Shown here in pieces: positions 55,864 to 63,844 of a stretch of 63,844 nucleotides of DNA. Source of the DNA: an uncultured Alphaproteobacteria bacterium (GTDB lineage Bacteria > Pseudomonadota > Alphaproteobacteria > HIMB59 > GCA-002718135); NCBI GenBank assembly GCA_902519435.1, contig CABYKC010000002.1, positions 1 to 63,844 of the forward strand. Direction: 5' to 3'. The notes under the pieces are model-generated. The model saw only the letters and a program-made list of their open reading frames with translations. It did no database searches and was not told the origin of the DNA. The position numbers and the translations under genes were made by a program. Position 1 is the stretch's first letter. Every line of letters begins with the position of its first letter.

Positions 55864-57322
55864 TTTAATAAAAGGTGAAAAGCATGATTGGGAGATGGTA
55901 ATCGGTATTGAAATACATGCTCAAGTAAAATCAAATTCTAAATTATTTTCTTCATCATCAACAAAATTTGGCTCATCACCAAATAGTCAAGTGTCTTTAG
56001 TCGATGCTGCTATGCCAGGAATGTTGCCTGTTATTAATAAGTATTGCGTGGAGCAGGCAGTAAAAACCGGAGTCGGTTTAAATGCTAAAATTAATAATTA
56101 TTCTGTCTTTGATAGAAAAAATTACTTTTATGCTGATCTCCCACAAGGATATCAAATTAGCCAGTATAAATATCCAATTGTTGGAGAAGGAAAAGTTACA
56201 ATTGATTTTAAAGATGGAACGTCAAAAGATATTAGAATTGTAAGATTACATTTAGAACAAGATGCTGGTAAAAGTTTACACGATCAAAATCCCTCAAAAA
56301 CGTATGTAGATCTTAATAGATCTGGTGTTGCTTTAATGGAAATTGTTAGTGAGCCTGATATTAGAACGGCTGATGAAGCTGGAATGTATATATCCAAAAT
56401 TAGATCAATTTTGATGTATTTAAATACATGTGATGGAAATATGCAAGAGGGTTCGTTAAGAGCTGATGTAAATATTTCAGTAAGAAAACCTGGTGATGAA
56501 TATGGCACTCGTTGTGAAATTAAAAACTTAAACTCTATTAAATTTATAAAACAGGCTATTAATTATGAAGCAAAACGACAAATTGAAATATTAGAATCTG
56601 GAGGATCTATAGAACAAAACACTATGTTGTTTAATACCTCAACAGGTAAAACTAGGCCGATGAGAAATAAGGAAGAAGCTCATGATTATAGATATTTTCC
56701 TGATCCAGATTTACTACCATTAGAAATTTTAGAAAAAGAAATAGAAATAATAAAATCATCAATTCCCAAACTACCAGATGAATTAAAAAACAATTTTATT
56801 GAGATTTATAAATTGTCTAATTATGATGCCTCAGTTTTAACTGCAGATAAACAAACATCAGATTATTTTAATAAATCAATAAATTCAGATCCAGAATTAA
56901 AAAAATATGCTAAAATACTTGTGAATTGGATTACTTCCGAACTGTTTTCGCTATTAAACAAAAATAATCTTAATTTAAATAACTCTCCTGTATCACCTGA
57001 AAATTTAGGACAGCTTATTAAATTAATTTCTACAAATGAAATTTCAGGTAAAATTGCTAAAGATGTATTAGAAGAAATGTTTACTAAAGGAAAAACTGCT
57101 AGACAAATTGTAGATGAGAAAGGATTAAAGCAAGTTACAGATCAAGGAGAAATAGAAAAAGTTATTGATGAAGTCATTGCAGATAATCCCAGAATGGTAG
57201 AGCAATATTTAGGAGGAAAAGATAAGCTATTAGGTTACTTTGTTGGTCAAGGAATGAAATTGACTAAAGGTAAAGCCAATCCAAAAATATTAAATGAAAT
57301 ATTAATCAGAAAATTAAAATAA
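55856..57322 (+). CDS. gatB: Asp/Glu-tRNA amidotransferase subunit B
   Basis: Kinase and transamidase subunit that activates the misacylated t[48 protein letters not shown] and [16 protein letters not shown] are conserved; [14 protein letters not shown] precedes the helical and YqeY-like C-terminal domains ([19 protein letters not shown]). 488 residues. With gatC and gatA it completes the complex. Its end overlaps the convergent membrane-protein gene by nine bases. Confidence 0.97.
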   Translation: MNNLIKGEKHDWEMVIGIEIHAQVKSNSKLFSSSSTKFGSSPNSQVSLVDAAMPGMLPVINKYCVEQAVKTGVGLNAKINNYSVFDRKNYFYADLPQGYQISQYKYPIVGEGKVTIDFKDGTSKDIRIVRLHLEQDAGKSLHDQNPSKTYVDLNRSGVALMEIVSEPDIRTADEAGMYISKIRSILMYLNTCDGNMQEGSLRADVNISVRKPGDEYGTRCEIKNLNSIKFIKQAINYEAKRQIEILESGGSIEQNTMLFNTSTGKTRPMRNKEEAHDYRYFPDPDLLPLEILEKEIEIIKSSIPKLPDELKNNFIEIYKLSNYDASVLTADKQTSDYFNKSINSDPELKKYAKILVNWITSELFSLLNKNNLNLNNSPVSPENLGQLIKLISTNEISGKIAKDVLEEMFTKGKTARQIVDEKGLKQVTDQGEIEKVIDEVIADNPRMVEQYLGGKDKLLGYFVGQGMKLTKGKANPKILNEILIRKLK

Positions 57323-57664
57323 TAATCTTAAAGAAAATACTCTATAACCATAATAAATAAAAATAAATAATATAATAAATATACTTCCTTTATAGTTTTC
57401 TGTTGATCTCCAAACTCCAACTGCAATAAACAAAGTCCAAATTATTAAAAACAGTTTTGATATTAAACTTAAGTTATTTAAGTTAAAGATTGAAATATTA
57501 TTTGAATTATCTGATGGGTAAGATAAAAAAAATTTATCTATCTGTAACAATAATAGTATTACAAAACCATAAATTAATTCTCCAACTATCCAAAAAGATT
57601 TCCACAATTTAATACGGCCATAAAAAAAATCTTTTACTAAATTACTACTACTCATATTATGCAT
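57314..57664 (-). CDS. Unrecognised small membrane protein
   Basis: I do not recognise this 116-residue protein. It has an N-terminal soluble part ([16 protein letters not shown]) followed by hydrophobic segments at about residues 25-42, 68-85 and 93-113, with an Asn-rich loop ([16 protein letters not shown]) between the first two. The pattern [31 protein letters not shown] resembles small inner-membrane proteins of unknown role in marine alphaproteobacteria. It starts the accessory stretch and overlaps gatB by nine bases. No signal peptide cleavage site is evident. Confidence 0.7.
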   Translation of the reverse strand: MHNMSSSNLVKDFFYGRIKLWKSFWIVGELIYGFVILLLLQIDKFFLSYPSDNSNNISIFNLNNLSLISKLFLIIWTLFIAVGVWRSTENYKGSIFIILFIFIYYGYRVFSLRLLF

Positions 57665-57797
57665 ACGTGATATTATAGAATATTATAAAATCTTAAATGA
57701 TATTTAAATAGAGACTTCAAAAAATCAATATAATTCACAAGTAAACTTAATATATGCTTTATTAATAAAATTTATGATTTATAATTTTATTTACTAA

Positions 57798-58901
57798 ATG
57801 ATAAAAACATACCATGGTTTCAAAGATCAATTTAAAAAATTTTTCCCAACTTTTGTAATATTATTTTTATCAATAACATCAAAATTTATATATAAAAATT
57901 TGATATATAATCAGAAATTAATCGATAATATCTATTTTACAAAATTTAATTTAAAATATTTTTTTAAAAAATTTTTTATTTTACGAAAAAAAAATAAACT
58001 AATAGACTGTAATTTAATTTTGATTGGTCAGGTACAAAGATCAGGTGGAACCCTCTTAAACCAATTATTTGATGATCATTTTGAAATTTTTTCTTATCCA
58101 AGTGAGTTGATTTTACGCAAACCAAAATCACAGTGGTATAATGGAAGTTTTCATTTTTCCCCCTTGGTTGATAGAGTATTACGAGAGTCTATTAAGACCA
58201 AAAATTTTAGTAAAAGATCTAAAAAAAGTGAAAAAATTTTTAATAATAATAGATTTAATTTTAACCCATATTTACAAAAATATATTTTTAATGAATTAAA
58301 AGATAAGAATTTAAGAAATAACTTTAACGCCTATTTTACAAGTTTTTTTAATTCATTTGAAAATTATTCTAGCACCTATGATAATAAAAAATTTATAGTC
58401 ACTCATTTGCCTAAATTTATTTTTTTTGAAGAAAATATAAAGCTTTTTTTTCAAATATATCCAAAAGGATACATCATATCTATAATTAGGGATCCTCTGA
58501 CTTGGATAAGAAGTGCTAAAAATGTAGGTAAAAAAAGTTTTAGTACAGAATTAAATGAATTGCTTAAAATTTGGGAAAAAAATTTTGATAATTCTTTAAA
58601 GTTTAAAAAATTATTTAAAAATAGAATTATTCTTATAAATTTTAATCAACTTATTAATGAAACAGAGGCTGCCATGAAATTAATTTGTAGTAAAATTAAT
58701 ATTAAATATCATAATATATTACTTACACCTACATTTAATGGTGAATCTTTATATAGTAATTCCTCTTTTAAACCTTCTAAAGGTAAGATAGATAAAAATG
58801 TTATTAACGATATTAATTTAGAGAAAATAAAATCTAAATTAGAACGCAAAGATATAATAAGATGTTTAAAAAAATTTGAAGAGCTGAATTCTCAAAGTTA
58901 A
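57798..58901 (+). CDS. Sulfotransferase-family protein
   Basis: A 367-residue protein with a nucleotide-binding loop GQVQRSGGTLLNQLFDDH near residue 77, matching the 5'-phosphosulfate loop of PAPS-dependent sulfotransferases, and a second motif SIIRDPLTWIRSAKN near 228, matching the 3'-phosphate site. A C-terminal helical part with Lys/Glu is less conserved. Residues 10-60 are Phe/Tyr/Lys rich and may sit at the membrane. The acceptor could be a surface sugar or lipid. It stands alone between 133- and 392-base gaps and is more AT-rich than the core genes, so it may be acquired. Confidence 0.8.
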   Translation: MIKTYHGFKDQFKKFFPTFVILFLSITSKFIYKNLIYNQKLIDNIYFTKFNLKYFFKKFFILRKKNKLIDCNLILIGQVQRSGGTLLNQLFDDHFEIFSYPSELILRKPKSQWYNGSFHFSPLVDRVLRESIKTKNFSKRSKKSEKIFNNNRFNFNPYLQKYIFNELKDKNLRNNFNAYFTSFFNSFENYSSTYDNKKFIVTHLPKFIFFEENIKLFFQIYPKGYIISIIRDPLTWIRSAKNVGKKSFSTELNELLKIWEKNFDNSLKFKKLFKNRIILINFNQLINETEAAMKLICSKINIKYHNILLTPTFNGESLYSNSSFKPSKGKIDKNVINDINLEKIKSKLERKDIIRCLKKFEELNSQS

Positions 58902-59293
58902 AATTAATATTAATAATTATCTAATATTAATTAAATAATATTAAGATTTAGACTTTTTAATCGTGATAAGTGATTAGATCGAACCATAGTTTTCCTTAAC
59001 CATCGAAACTTATTTTATGCATTATGTGCGAATTGATAGTTTTAGTTTCTAACTTATTAAAATCATAATACACTTTTTTGAAACGATAAAAGCAAAATCT
59101 TATTTAAGAAAATTAGGAAGAATAATTACAGTCTTAAGAAGAAAGAGAGCTTATTTTACTAAATAAGTTTATTATCCACAAAAAGATAAATCTAAAATTT
59201 TTGATACAAGATCATAAATAATAAAATGATCAACAAGGTTAATGAGAAAGATCGATATATCTGAATTGCATGTTTAATCAGAATCAATCTTAC
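58902..59293. other. 392-base stretch without a recognised gene
   Basis: I find no open frame worth reporting on either strand and no clear RNA gene. It begins with an AT-only tract that contains one copy of a 26-base sequence found again just before the tRNA-Ser gene. The rest is ordinary AT-rich DNA with a little more G and C near 58970-59030. It could be regulatory or the decayed remains of a lost gene. Confidence 0.5.
58923..58948 (+). repeat. Flanking direct repeat, copy 1
   Basis: This 26-base sequence begins AATATTAATTAAATAAT and ends AAGATT. It matches 61423-61448 at 24 of 26 positions in the same orientation. The pair flanks the DUF4198/HupE-like genes. Because the sequence is almost all A and T, chance similarity is not excluded. 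Confidence 0.45.
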
Positions 59294-60106
59294 TTATTTA
59301 TTAGGTATTTTTAAAGTATATGAAGTCCACAAAGAATGCCATTTAGCATAATTATCTTTTTTCTTATTACTGCCTTCAATTATAACAACACTTTCAATTA
59401 GATATTTTGTATTTTTTTTAAAGAGATAATCAAAATGTCCATCCTCGTTTGTTCTAACATATTCTTTTCTAAAATAACCATTATTTAAACTCATAATAGA
59501 AACCTTATGATTAACTAGTATTTTATTTTTATATTCTAATAGAATTTTTTTACTTTCATTTAAATTTTTAAGAGGATTATCTAAAAATATTAATTCAAAG
59601 TCCATATTTGTATCGATATCTAAACCATTAAAATTTTCTACACTAATTAATGACTTTGCATATCTTTTATAACTTTCAAAAAAATTATCTGGATAGTTAT
59701 TTTCTTTATGTTTTTGTGCTAAATTTGGATATCCTTTTTCCCTTGTAAATATTTCAAATTTTACTAATTTTTTATATTCAACATATTTAGTTACTGATTC
59801 AATCTGTATTACATTTAAACCTTTGGACATTTTTTTAATATTTAGAGCAGGAATATCTCCTAATCTACCTTTAATTTTAGATTTACCATCTTTAGAATGA
59901 AGGAATGAAATTTTAAAATATTCTTTAGTAAATGGTATTGGTGACCCTTCGAAGTTTTCTCCTATGAATATATTGGCTATAGCTTTTTCATCATTTGATA
60001 AGTGATAATTTTTTGGATCAATCCAAAATTCATGACTTAAAGAGATATTAGTTATTGAAGATAAGATTATAATAAATATTAATCGTTTTATATAAATTAT
60101 CATCAT
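59294..60106 (-). CDS. DUF4198-like periplasmic protein
   Basis: Secreted protein of 270 residues. A signal peptide (KRLIFIIILSSITNISLS) ends near residue 24, leaving a mature protein that would begin HEFWIDPKNYHLS, the hallmark opening of DUF4198. The C-terminal HSLWTSYTLKIPNK also fits. Family members often lie beside metal transporters and some are part of nickel or cobalt uptake systems, so a role in handling a metal ion in the periplasm is inferred. Its ATG overlaps the ATG of the divergent HupE-like gene (CATG at 60104-60107); ATG 60103 is an alternative start. Confidence 0.82.
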   Translation of the reverse strand: MMIIYIKRLIFIIILSSITNISLSHEFWIDPKNYHLSNDEKAIANIFIGENFEGSPIPFTKEYFKISFLHSKDGKSKIKGRLGDIPALNIKKMSKGLNVIQIESVTKYVEYKKLVKFEIFTREKGYPNLAQKHKENNYPDNFFESYKRYAKSLISVENFNGLDIDTNMDFELIFLDNPLKNLNESKKILLEYKNKILVNHKVSIMSLNNGYFRKEYVRTNEDGHFDYLFKKNTKYLIESVVIIEGSNKKKDNYAKWHSLWTSYTLKIPNK

Positions 60107-61262
60107 GTACTCTTATATTAAAATTATAAAATTATATCTATTTTTAATTCTTGTTGTTTTTGTATATTTATTTTCAACATCTTCTATTAGCCATGAAATT
60201 AAGCCATCTATTGCAGATTTTACCTATGATGAAAATTATTTAAATTTTAAAATAAGATTAAACGCTGAATTGATATTATCTAATATTGATGCATCTACTG
60301 TTTCTAATACAGACTCTTCATCACTAAGTGAAATTTATGATAAATTTAGAATTTTAAGCAAAAAAGACCTTGAACAAATGTTTCAAAACTCTTGGATTGA
60401 AATAAGTTCTAATATTGATATTAAAATTAACAATGAATCAAAGAAAATTACTTTAATTAAAACTGAAGTTGAAGATATTAAAAATTTTGAAATAAGTAGA
60501 GATACACATGTTTATTTTAAAGTTTTATTAGATAAAAATTCTGAACAATTTACATTTAGGTGGGTTAAAAACTATGGCCCTATTATTTTAAGAGAGAATA
60601 ATAATTACAAATTAGAAGAAGAGTTAGTTACAGAATATTTGCAATCAGGAATTGAATCAAGTCAATTTTTATTTTATGAAAATAATTTTAGTAAAACAAT
60701 TAACAGTTTCACAAAATTTTTTGTACTAGGAGTTCAGCATATAATTCCAAAAGGATTAGATCATATTTTGTTCATATTTGGACTTTTTTTATTTTCATCA
60801 TCTTTAAAAAAATTAATTTCTCAAATAACTATCTTTACTATTGCTCATTCAATTACTCTTATATTTGTTTCTTTATCTTTAATGAGAATCAATCCTCAAA
60901 TTGTTGAACCTATCATTGCACTCTCTATAGTTTATATTGGATTAGAAAATATTTTTAAAAAATATATAAAAGAATATTTAAGATATGTTGTAATTTTGTT
61001 TTTTGGATTACTTCATGGTTTAGGATTTGCATTAGTTTTAAGTGATATTGGTTATAGGAGTACAGACTTATTTATAAATCTTGTATCTTTTAATTTTGGT
61101 ATTGAAGTAGCGCAAATTTCTATAGTATTGGTTTTATATCTATTGATTGCTTTAAATTTTGCAAAAAATAAAAATTACAGAATCTTATTTCAAGTTCCAT
61201 CTTCTATATTAATTTCTAGTATTGGGCTATATTGGTTTTTTGAAAGAATTAATTTTATTTAA
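60105..61262 (+). CDS. HupE/UreJ-family membrane protein
   Basis: A 385-residue protein. A signal or anchor segment (LYLFLILVVFVYLFSTSS) is followed by SHEIKPSIADFTYD and an extracytoplasmic domain to about residue 195. Six or so membrane segments then follow, with the family motif VQHIIPKGLDHILFIFGLFLF, AHSITLIFVSL and LLHGLGFALVL (conserved His and Asp). HupE and UreJ proteins are taken to be nickel permeases. No urease or hydrogenase genes are seen in this window, so the ion is uncertain. It forms a divergent pair with the DUF4198 gene. Confidence 0.85.
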   Translation: MYSYIKIIKLYLFLILVVFVYLFSTSSISHEIKPSIADFTYDENYLNFKIRLNAELILSNIDASTVSNTDSSSLSEIYDKFRILSKKDLEQMFQNSWIEISSNIDIKINNESKKITLIKTEVEDIKNFEISRDTHVYFKVLLDKNSEQFTFRWVKNYGPIILRENNNYKLEEELVTEYLQSGIESSQFLFYENNFSKTINSFTKFFVLGVQHIIPKGLDHILFIFGLFLFSSSLKKLISQITIFTIAHSITLIFVSLSLMRINPQIVEPIIALSIVYIGLENIFKKYIKEYLRYVVILFFGLLHGLGFALVLSDIGYRSTDLFINLVSFNFGIEVAQISIVLVLYLLIALNFAKNKNYRILFQVPSSILISSIGLYWFFERINFI

Positions 61263-61422
61263 TCAAATTTGCCAGAGTTCAAATTATCAAAACTACTAAA
61301 CAAAGAAGATTTAACAACCTATAATTTTAATAAAATTTAAGCTACACTATGGGCATAATGAATTAATAACTTATGCTAATAAGTGCTTTTTTGATAATTT
61401 CTTTATTGTTAACAATATTTTA

Positions 61423-61448
61423 AATATTAATTAAATAATGTTGAGATT
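61423..61448 (+). repeat. Flanking direct repeat, copy 2
   Basis: Second copy of the 26-base sequence at 58923-58948, with two A-to-G differences. It ends 50 bases before the tRNA-Ser gene and overlaps a possible -35 box (TTGAGA, 61441-61446; TATTAC at 61464-61469 after 17 bases). Confidence 0.45.
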
Positions 61449-61498
61449 CCCCTCTATTTTCGTTATTACATCATAATAAGTACGATGAATAGACAACA

Positions 61499-61590
61499 GG
61501 AGAGATGGGTGAGTGGCTTAAACCACAGGTTTGCTAAACCTGCGAAGGAAGTAATTCCTTCCGAGGGTTCGAATCCCTCTCTCTCCGCCA
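61499..61590 (+). tRNA. tRNA-Ser (anticodon GCU)
   Basis: A class II tRNA of 92 bases with encoded CCA. The acceptor stem GGAGAGA pairs with TCTCTCC, followed by G and CCA. The anticodon stem CAGGT/ACCTG encloses the loop TTGCTAA, so the anticodon is GCT (61533-61535), reading AGC and AGU serine codons. A long variable arm GAAGGAAGTAATTCCTTC is typical of tRNA-Ser, and the T arm GAGGGTTCGAATCCCTC is perfect. dapA starts seven bases after it, so both may share one transcript. Confidence 0.97.
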
Positions 61591-61597
61591 TATAAAA

Positions 61598-62470
61598 ATG
61601 TTTAAAGGCAGTATACCGGCTGTAATTACTCCTTTTATCGGAAAAAGAGTTGATTATGATTCATTAACAAAAATTTTAAACTATTTAATTGATAACGGTT
61701 CTCATGGTCTTGTTCCTTGTGGCACAACAGGTGAATCACCAACTTTATCACACGAAGAACATAAAAAAATAATTGAGGAAACAATTAGAATTACCGATAA
61801 AAGAATTCCTGTTATAGCTGGCACAGGTTCAAACAATACTCTAGAAGCAATAGAATATACTGATCATGCTGAAAATTCTGGAGCAGATGCTGCATTAGTC
61901 GTAACACCATATTATAATAAACCAACTCAAAAAGGCTTATATGAACATTTTAAAGCAATTGCTGAAAAAACTAATATACCGATAATAATTTACAACATAC
62001 CTGGTAGATCAATTGTTGATATGAGTATTGAAACAATGATTGAGCTATCTAAAATTAAAAATATTATTGGAGTTAAGGATGCAACTAATGATTTATTTAG
62101 ACCATTACTGACTAGAAAAAAAATGCAGAGTGAGTTTTGTTACCTTTCTGGAGAAGATGGAACTGCCTTAGCATATTTAGCTCAGGGAGGTCATGGATGT
62201 ATATCAGTAACTGCTAATGTTGCTCCAAAATTATGTTCAGAATTGCATATCGCTTGGCAAGAATCAAATATTAAGAAAGCTCAAGAAATTAATCTAAAAT
62301 TGTCATCATTACACAATGCTTTGTTTATAGAATCAAGTCCTGGGCCAGTTAAATATGCAGCTTCATTACTAGGTTTATGTGATGAAAATACAAGATTACC
62401 TTTATCACAAATTAAAGATGATACAAAAAAAGTAGTCAAAAATTGTCTTCAAGAATTACAACTTCTATAA
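61598..62470 (+). CDS. dapA: 4-hydroxy-tetrahydrodipicolinate synthase
   Basis: Class I aldolase-type enzyme that condenses pyruvate with aspartate semialdehyde on the way to diaminopimelate and lysine. Motifs: GSIPAVITPF, LVPCGTTGESPTLSHEEH, AGTGSNNTLEAIE, VVTPYYNKPTQKGLY (Tyr), IIYNIPGRS and IIGVKDAT with the Schiff-base Lys. 290 residues, normal. It begins seven bases after the tRNA-Ser gene and its stop is followed directly by smpB. Confidence 0.97.
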   Translation: MFKGSIPAVITPFIGKRVDYDSLTKILNYLIDNGSHGLVPCGTTGESPTLSHEEHKKIIEETIRITDKRIPVIAGTGSNNTLEAIEYTDHAENSGADAALVVTPYYNKPTQKGLYEHFKAIAEKTNIPIIIYNIPGRSIVDMSIETMIELSKIKNIIGVKDATNDLFRPLLTRKKMQSEFCYLSGEDGTALAYLAQGGHGCISVTANVAPKLCSELHIAWQESNIKKAQEINLKLSSLHNALFIESSPGPVKYAASLLGLCDENTRLPLSQIKDDTKKVVKNCLQELQLL

Positions 62471-62917
62471 ATGAAAATTATAGCCGCAAACAACAGGGCT
62501 AATTATAACTTTGCAATATCCAATAAAATTGAAGCCGGTATTGTATTAACAGGATCAGAAGTTAAATCTTTACGTATAAATACAGGTTCTATTAGAGGTT
62601 CATATATTATAGAGCAAAATGGTGAATTATGGCTTACTAATTCTTTTATAAAAAAATATCAAAACTCAAATGAGAATAATTATAACCCAAGCAGAAATAG
62701 AAAATTGTTAGTCACAAAAAGAGAATTTGATAAAATATCAGGTTCTATTAAACAAGGAGGATTTACAATAATACCACTTTCTCTATATTTCTCAGATAAA
62801 GGTTTTGCAAAATTATCGTGTGGAATTGCTAAAGGTAAGAAAAAAATAGATAAAAGAGAGTCAATAAAACAAAGAGATTGGAATATTAAAAAGCAAAGAT
62901 TGCTTAAAAATAATTAA
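62471..62917 (+). CDS. smpB: SsrA-binding protein SmpB
   Basis: Partner of tmRNA in rescue of stalled ribosomes. [29 protein letters not shown] is the conserved beta-barrel part, [12 protein letters not shown] and [15 protein letters not shown] follow, and the C-terminal tail [22 protein letters not shown] is the part that mimics an anticodon arm. 148 residues. ATG follows the dapA stop immediately. The tmRNA gene ssrA was not seen in this window. Confidence 0.96.
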   Translation: MKIIAANNRANYNFAISNKIEAGIVLTGSEVKSLRINTGSIRGSYIIEQNGELWLTNSFIKKYQNSNENNYNPSRNRKLLVTKREFDKISGSIKQGGFTIIPLSLYFSDKGFAKLSCGIAKGKKKIDKRESIKQRDWNIKKQRLLKNN

Positions 62918-62954
62918 CTATTTACTTTTAAATATTCATAACTATAAGCCCATT

Positions 62955-63386
62955 ATGGCTAGAATAACAGTTGAAGATTGTATTGATAAATTTCCTAGTA
63001 GGTTTGAGTTAGTTTTAGTAGCTTCAAATAGAGCTAGAAAATTATATTCTGGAGAAAATCCTACTGTAGATATAGATAATGATAAAAATACTGTGATTGC
63101 ACTTAGAGAAATAGCAGAAGAAACTCTTACATCAGAAAAACTTAAAAACGACTTAATTGAAGAATATCAAACTAATACTTTTAGTGAAGATGAAGAAATA
63201 GAAGAAATCAATGAAATAGAAGATAATAGTGATGAGAGTGAAGCCAAAGCTACTGAATTAGATAGTGGAGAATTCAAACAAAATAATGAAGAAGTTAATA
63301 ATCCTTTAGAAAATACTCCTATTGAAATTGAACAAGATAATCAAGAAGATTCATCAGGTGATGAAAAAAAGCAGGATATTTTATAA
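62955..63386 (+). CDS. rpoZ: RNA polymerase omega subunit
   Basis: Small subunit that helps fold the beta-prime chain. [32 protein letters not shown] is the typical omega N terminus; [17 protein letters not shown] matches the second helix. From about residue 75 the protein is a long acidic Glu/Asp/Asn-rich tail with no obvious fold, which makes it larger (143 residues) than E. coli omega (91). Gene order dapA-smpB-rpoZ-rsh agrees with relatives, although folK, sometimes found here, is absent. Confidence 0.93.
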   Translation: MARITVEDCIDKFPSRFELVLVASNRARKLYSGENPTVDIDNDKNTVIALREIAEETLTSEKLKNDLIEEYQTNTFSEDEEIEEINEIEDNSDESEAKATELDSGEFKQNNEEVNNPLENTPIEIEQDNQEDSSGDEKKQDIL

Positions 63387-63425
63387 AACTAAATTATAAT
63401 TAAATAAATAATTTAAAAATTATTT

Positions 63426-63844
63426 ATGACCAATGAAATTCACAAAGAAATAGAATTAATTACTTCGTATCTTAATAATGAGGAAAAAGATAAAGTAAGA
63501 CATGCACTTAAATTAAGTGAGTTAGCTCATAGTAATCAGTTAAGAAAATCTGGAGATCCTTTTATCACTCACCCATTAGAAGTTGCAAAAATTTTGACTT
63601 CAATAAAATTGGATGCTGATTCGATAGTAGCTGGTTTGCTTCACGATACTTTGGAAGATACGAATTTAAATATAGAAGAAATTAATAAAAATTTTGGAAA
63701 TCAAATAGTAGAGCTTGTAGATGGATTAACAAAAATAAATAAATTTTCTTTAAAAGTAAACAATCAAAAATTTGGTGAGAATTATAAAAAATTAATTTTA
63801 GCTACAACAAAAGATTTGAGAGTTATTTTAGTAAAGTTAGCTGA
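63426..63844 (+). CDS. rsh: RelA/SpoT-type (p)ppGpp enzyme, 5' part only
   Basis: The first about 139 codons of a stringent-response enzyme that is cut by the window end. The ATG is at 63426. SELAHSNQLRKSGDPFITHPLEVAKIL and GLLHDTLEDTNLNIEEI are the HD hydrolase motifs, with the His-Asp pair and the Glu-Asp of the EDT sequence, so (p)ppGpp hydrolase activity is expected. DLRVILVKLA matches the conserved continuation. The synthetase domain would lie beyond the window. Position next to rpoZ is standard. Confidence 0.95.
   Translation, partial: MTNEIHKEIELITSYLNNEEKDKVRHALKLSELAHSNQLRKSGDPFITHPLEVAKILTSIKLDADSIVAGLLHDTLEDTNLNIEEINKNFGNQIVELVDGLTKINKFSLKVNNQKFGENYKKLILATTKDLRVILVKLA

Noticed and set aside
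58975..58987. Reverse-strand GGTTCGATC resembling a tRNA T arm
   Set aside because: Flanking bases cannot form the T stem and no acceptor or anticodon stem fits, so no tRNA remnant is claimed.
59020..59170. Possible small basic peptide in the 392-base gap (YLRKLGRIITVLRRKRAYF-like frame)
   Set aside because: The frame has no start codon that stays open; the nearby ATG at 59024 reaches a stop in another frame after about 15 codons.
61369..61392. Hairpin ACTTAT-GCTA-ATAAGT followed by a T run, a possible terminator
   Set aside because: The stem has one G-C pair only and lies over 100 bases after the HupE-like gene; in this AT-rich DNA such folds are expected by chance.
1..63844. CRISPR array, insertion sequence, prophage or rRNA
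   Set aside because: No regularly spaced repeats, transposase-like or phage structural proteins, or rRNA sequences were seen.

Overview
This window is a gene-dense, strongly AT-rich stretch of a small alphaproteobacterial chromosome. The gene order is classic alphaproteobacterial: rpsB-tsf-pyrH-frr-uppS-cdsA-dxr-bamA-skp-lpxD-fabZ-lpxA-lpxI-lpxB-gltA-gltX; ppiD-trpEGDC-moaC with lexA; tpiA-secG-pyrG-kdsA-eno-ftsB-pdhABC-lipA; ispDF next to ntrYX-trkA-dat; ruvX-pyrB-plsY-topA; gatCAB; and dapA-smpB-rpoZ-rsh. Genes overlap by a few bases, many start with TTG, and several conserved partners are missing from their usual slots (rseP, moeA, lpd, dusB-ntrBC, hfq-hflX, pyrC, dprA). This fits a streamlined, probably marine lineage such as SAR11 or HIMB59-like relatives. 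The sequence alone does not let me choose between them.

Layout. 1-2700 is the 3' part of dnaE. 2725-15028 is a translation and cell-envelope run on the plus strand, from S2 and EF-Ts to lipid A assembly; it begins with a compact structured rpsB leader and contains a frameshifted cdsA. 15003-24578 is on the minus strand: gltA, gltX, lexA with an SOS box, moaC, the trp genes and ppiD. 24628-34790 is on the plus strand and runs from triose phosphate through CTP, KDO and enolase to pyruvate dehydrogenase and lipoate synthesis. 34782-36832 (minus) holds pncC, pgpA and ispDF. 36892-46712 (plus) holds the NtrY/NtrX two-component pair, trkA, an aminotransferase and a run of metabolic and transport genes. 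46699-53646 is mixed: a small unknown protein, a desaturase, a bleomycin-hydrolase-type peptidase, topA, plsY and an extended pyrB. 53676-57322 holds ruvX and the divergent gatCAB.

57314-61498 is the only clearly accessory-looking part. It has a small membrane protein, a sulfotransferase-like protein, a 392-base gap without genes, and a divergent DUF4198/HupE-like pair whose start codons overlap. It ends at a tRNA-Ser(GCU) gene, after which the core genes dapA, smpB, rpoZ and the start of a RelA/SpoT gene follow.

The observations I rate highest are: (1) PyrB carries an obligatory N-terminal extension that looks like a tyrosine-integrase arm-binding domain, with helically phased ATGTGT repeats at its start; (2) the rpsB leader can form a hairpin whose loop is complementary to the bases abutting the ribosome binding site; (3) NtrX has lost the sigma-54 contact motif and both Walker B acids while keeping its receiver and DNA-binding domains; (4) cdsA, normally essential, has a one-base insertion in a T5G5 run; (5) the DUF4198/HupE pair shares a CATG start and both mature proteins would begin with His-Glu. 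No CRISPR array, insertion sequence, rRNA or prophage was seen.
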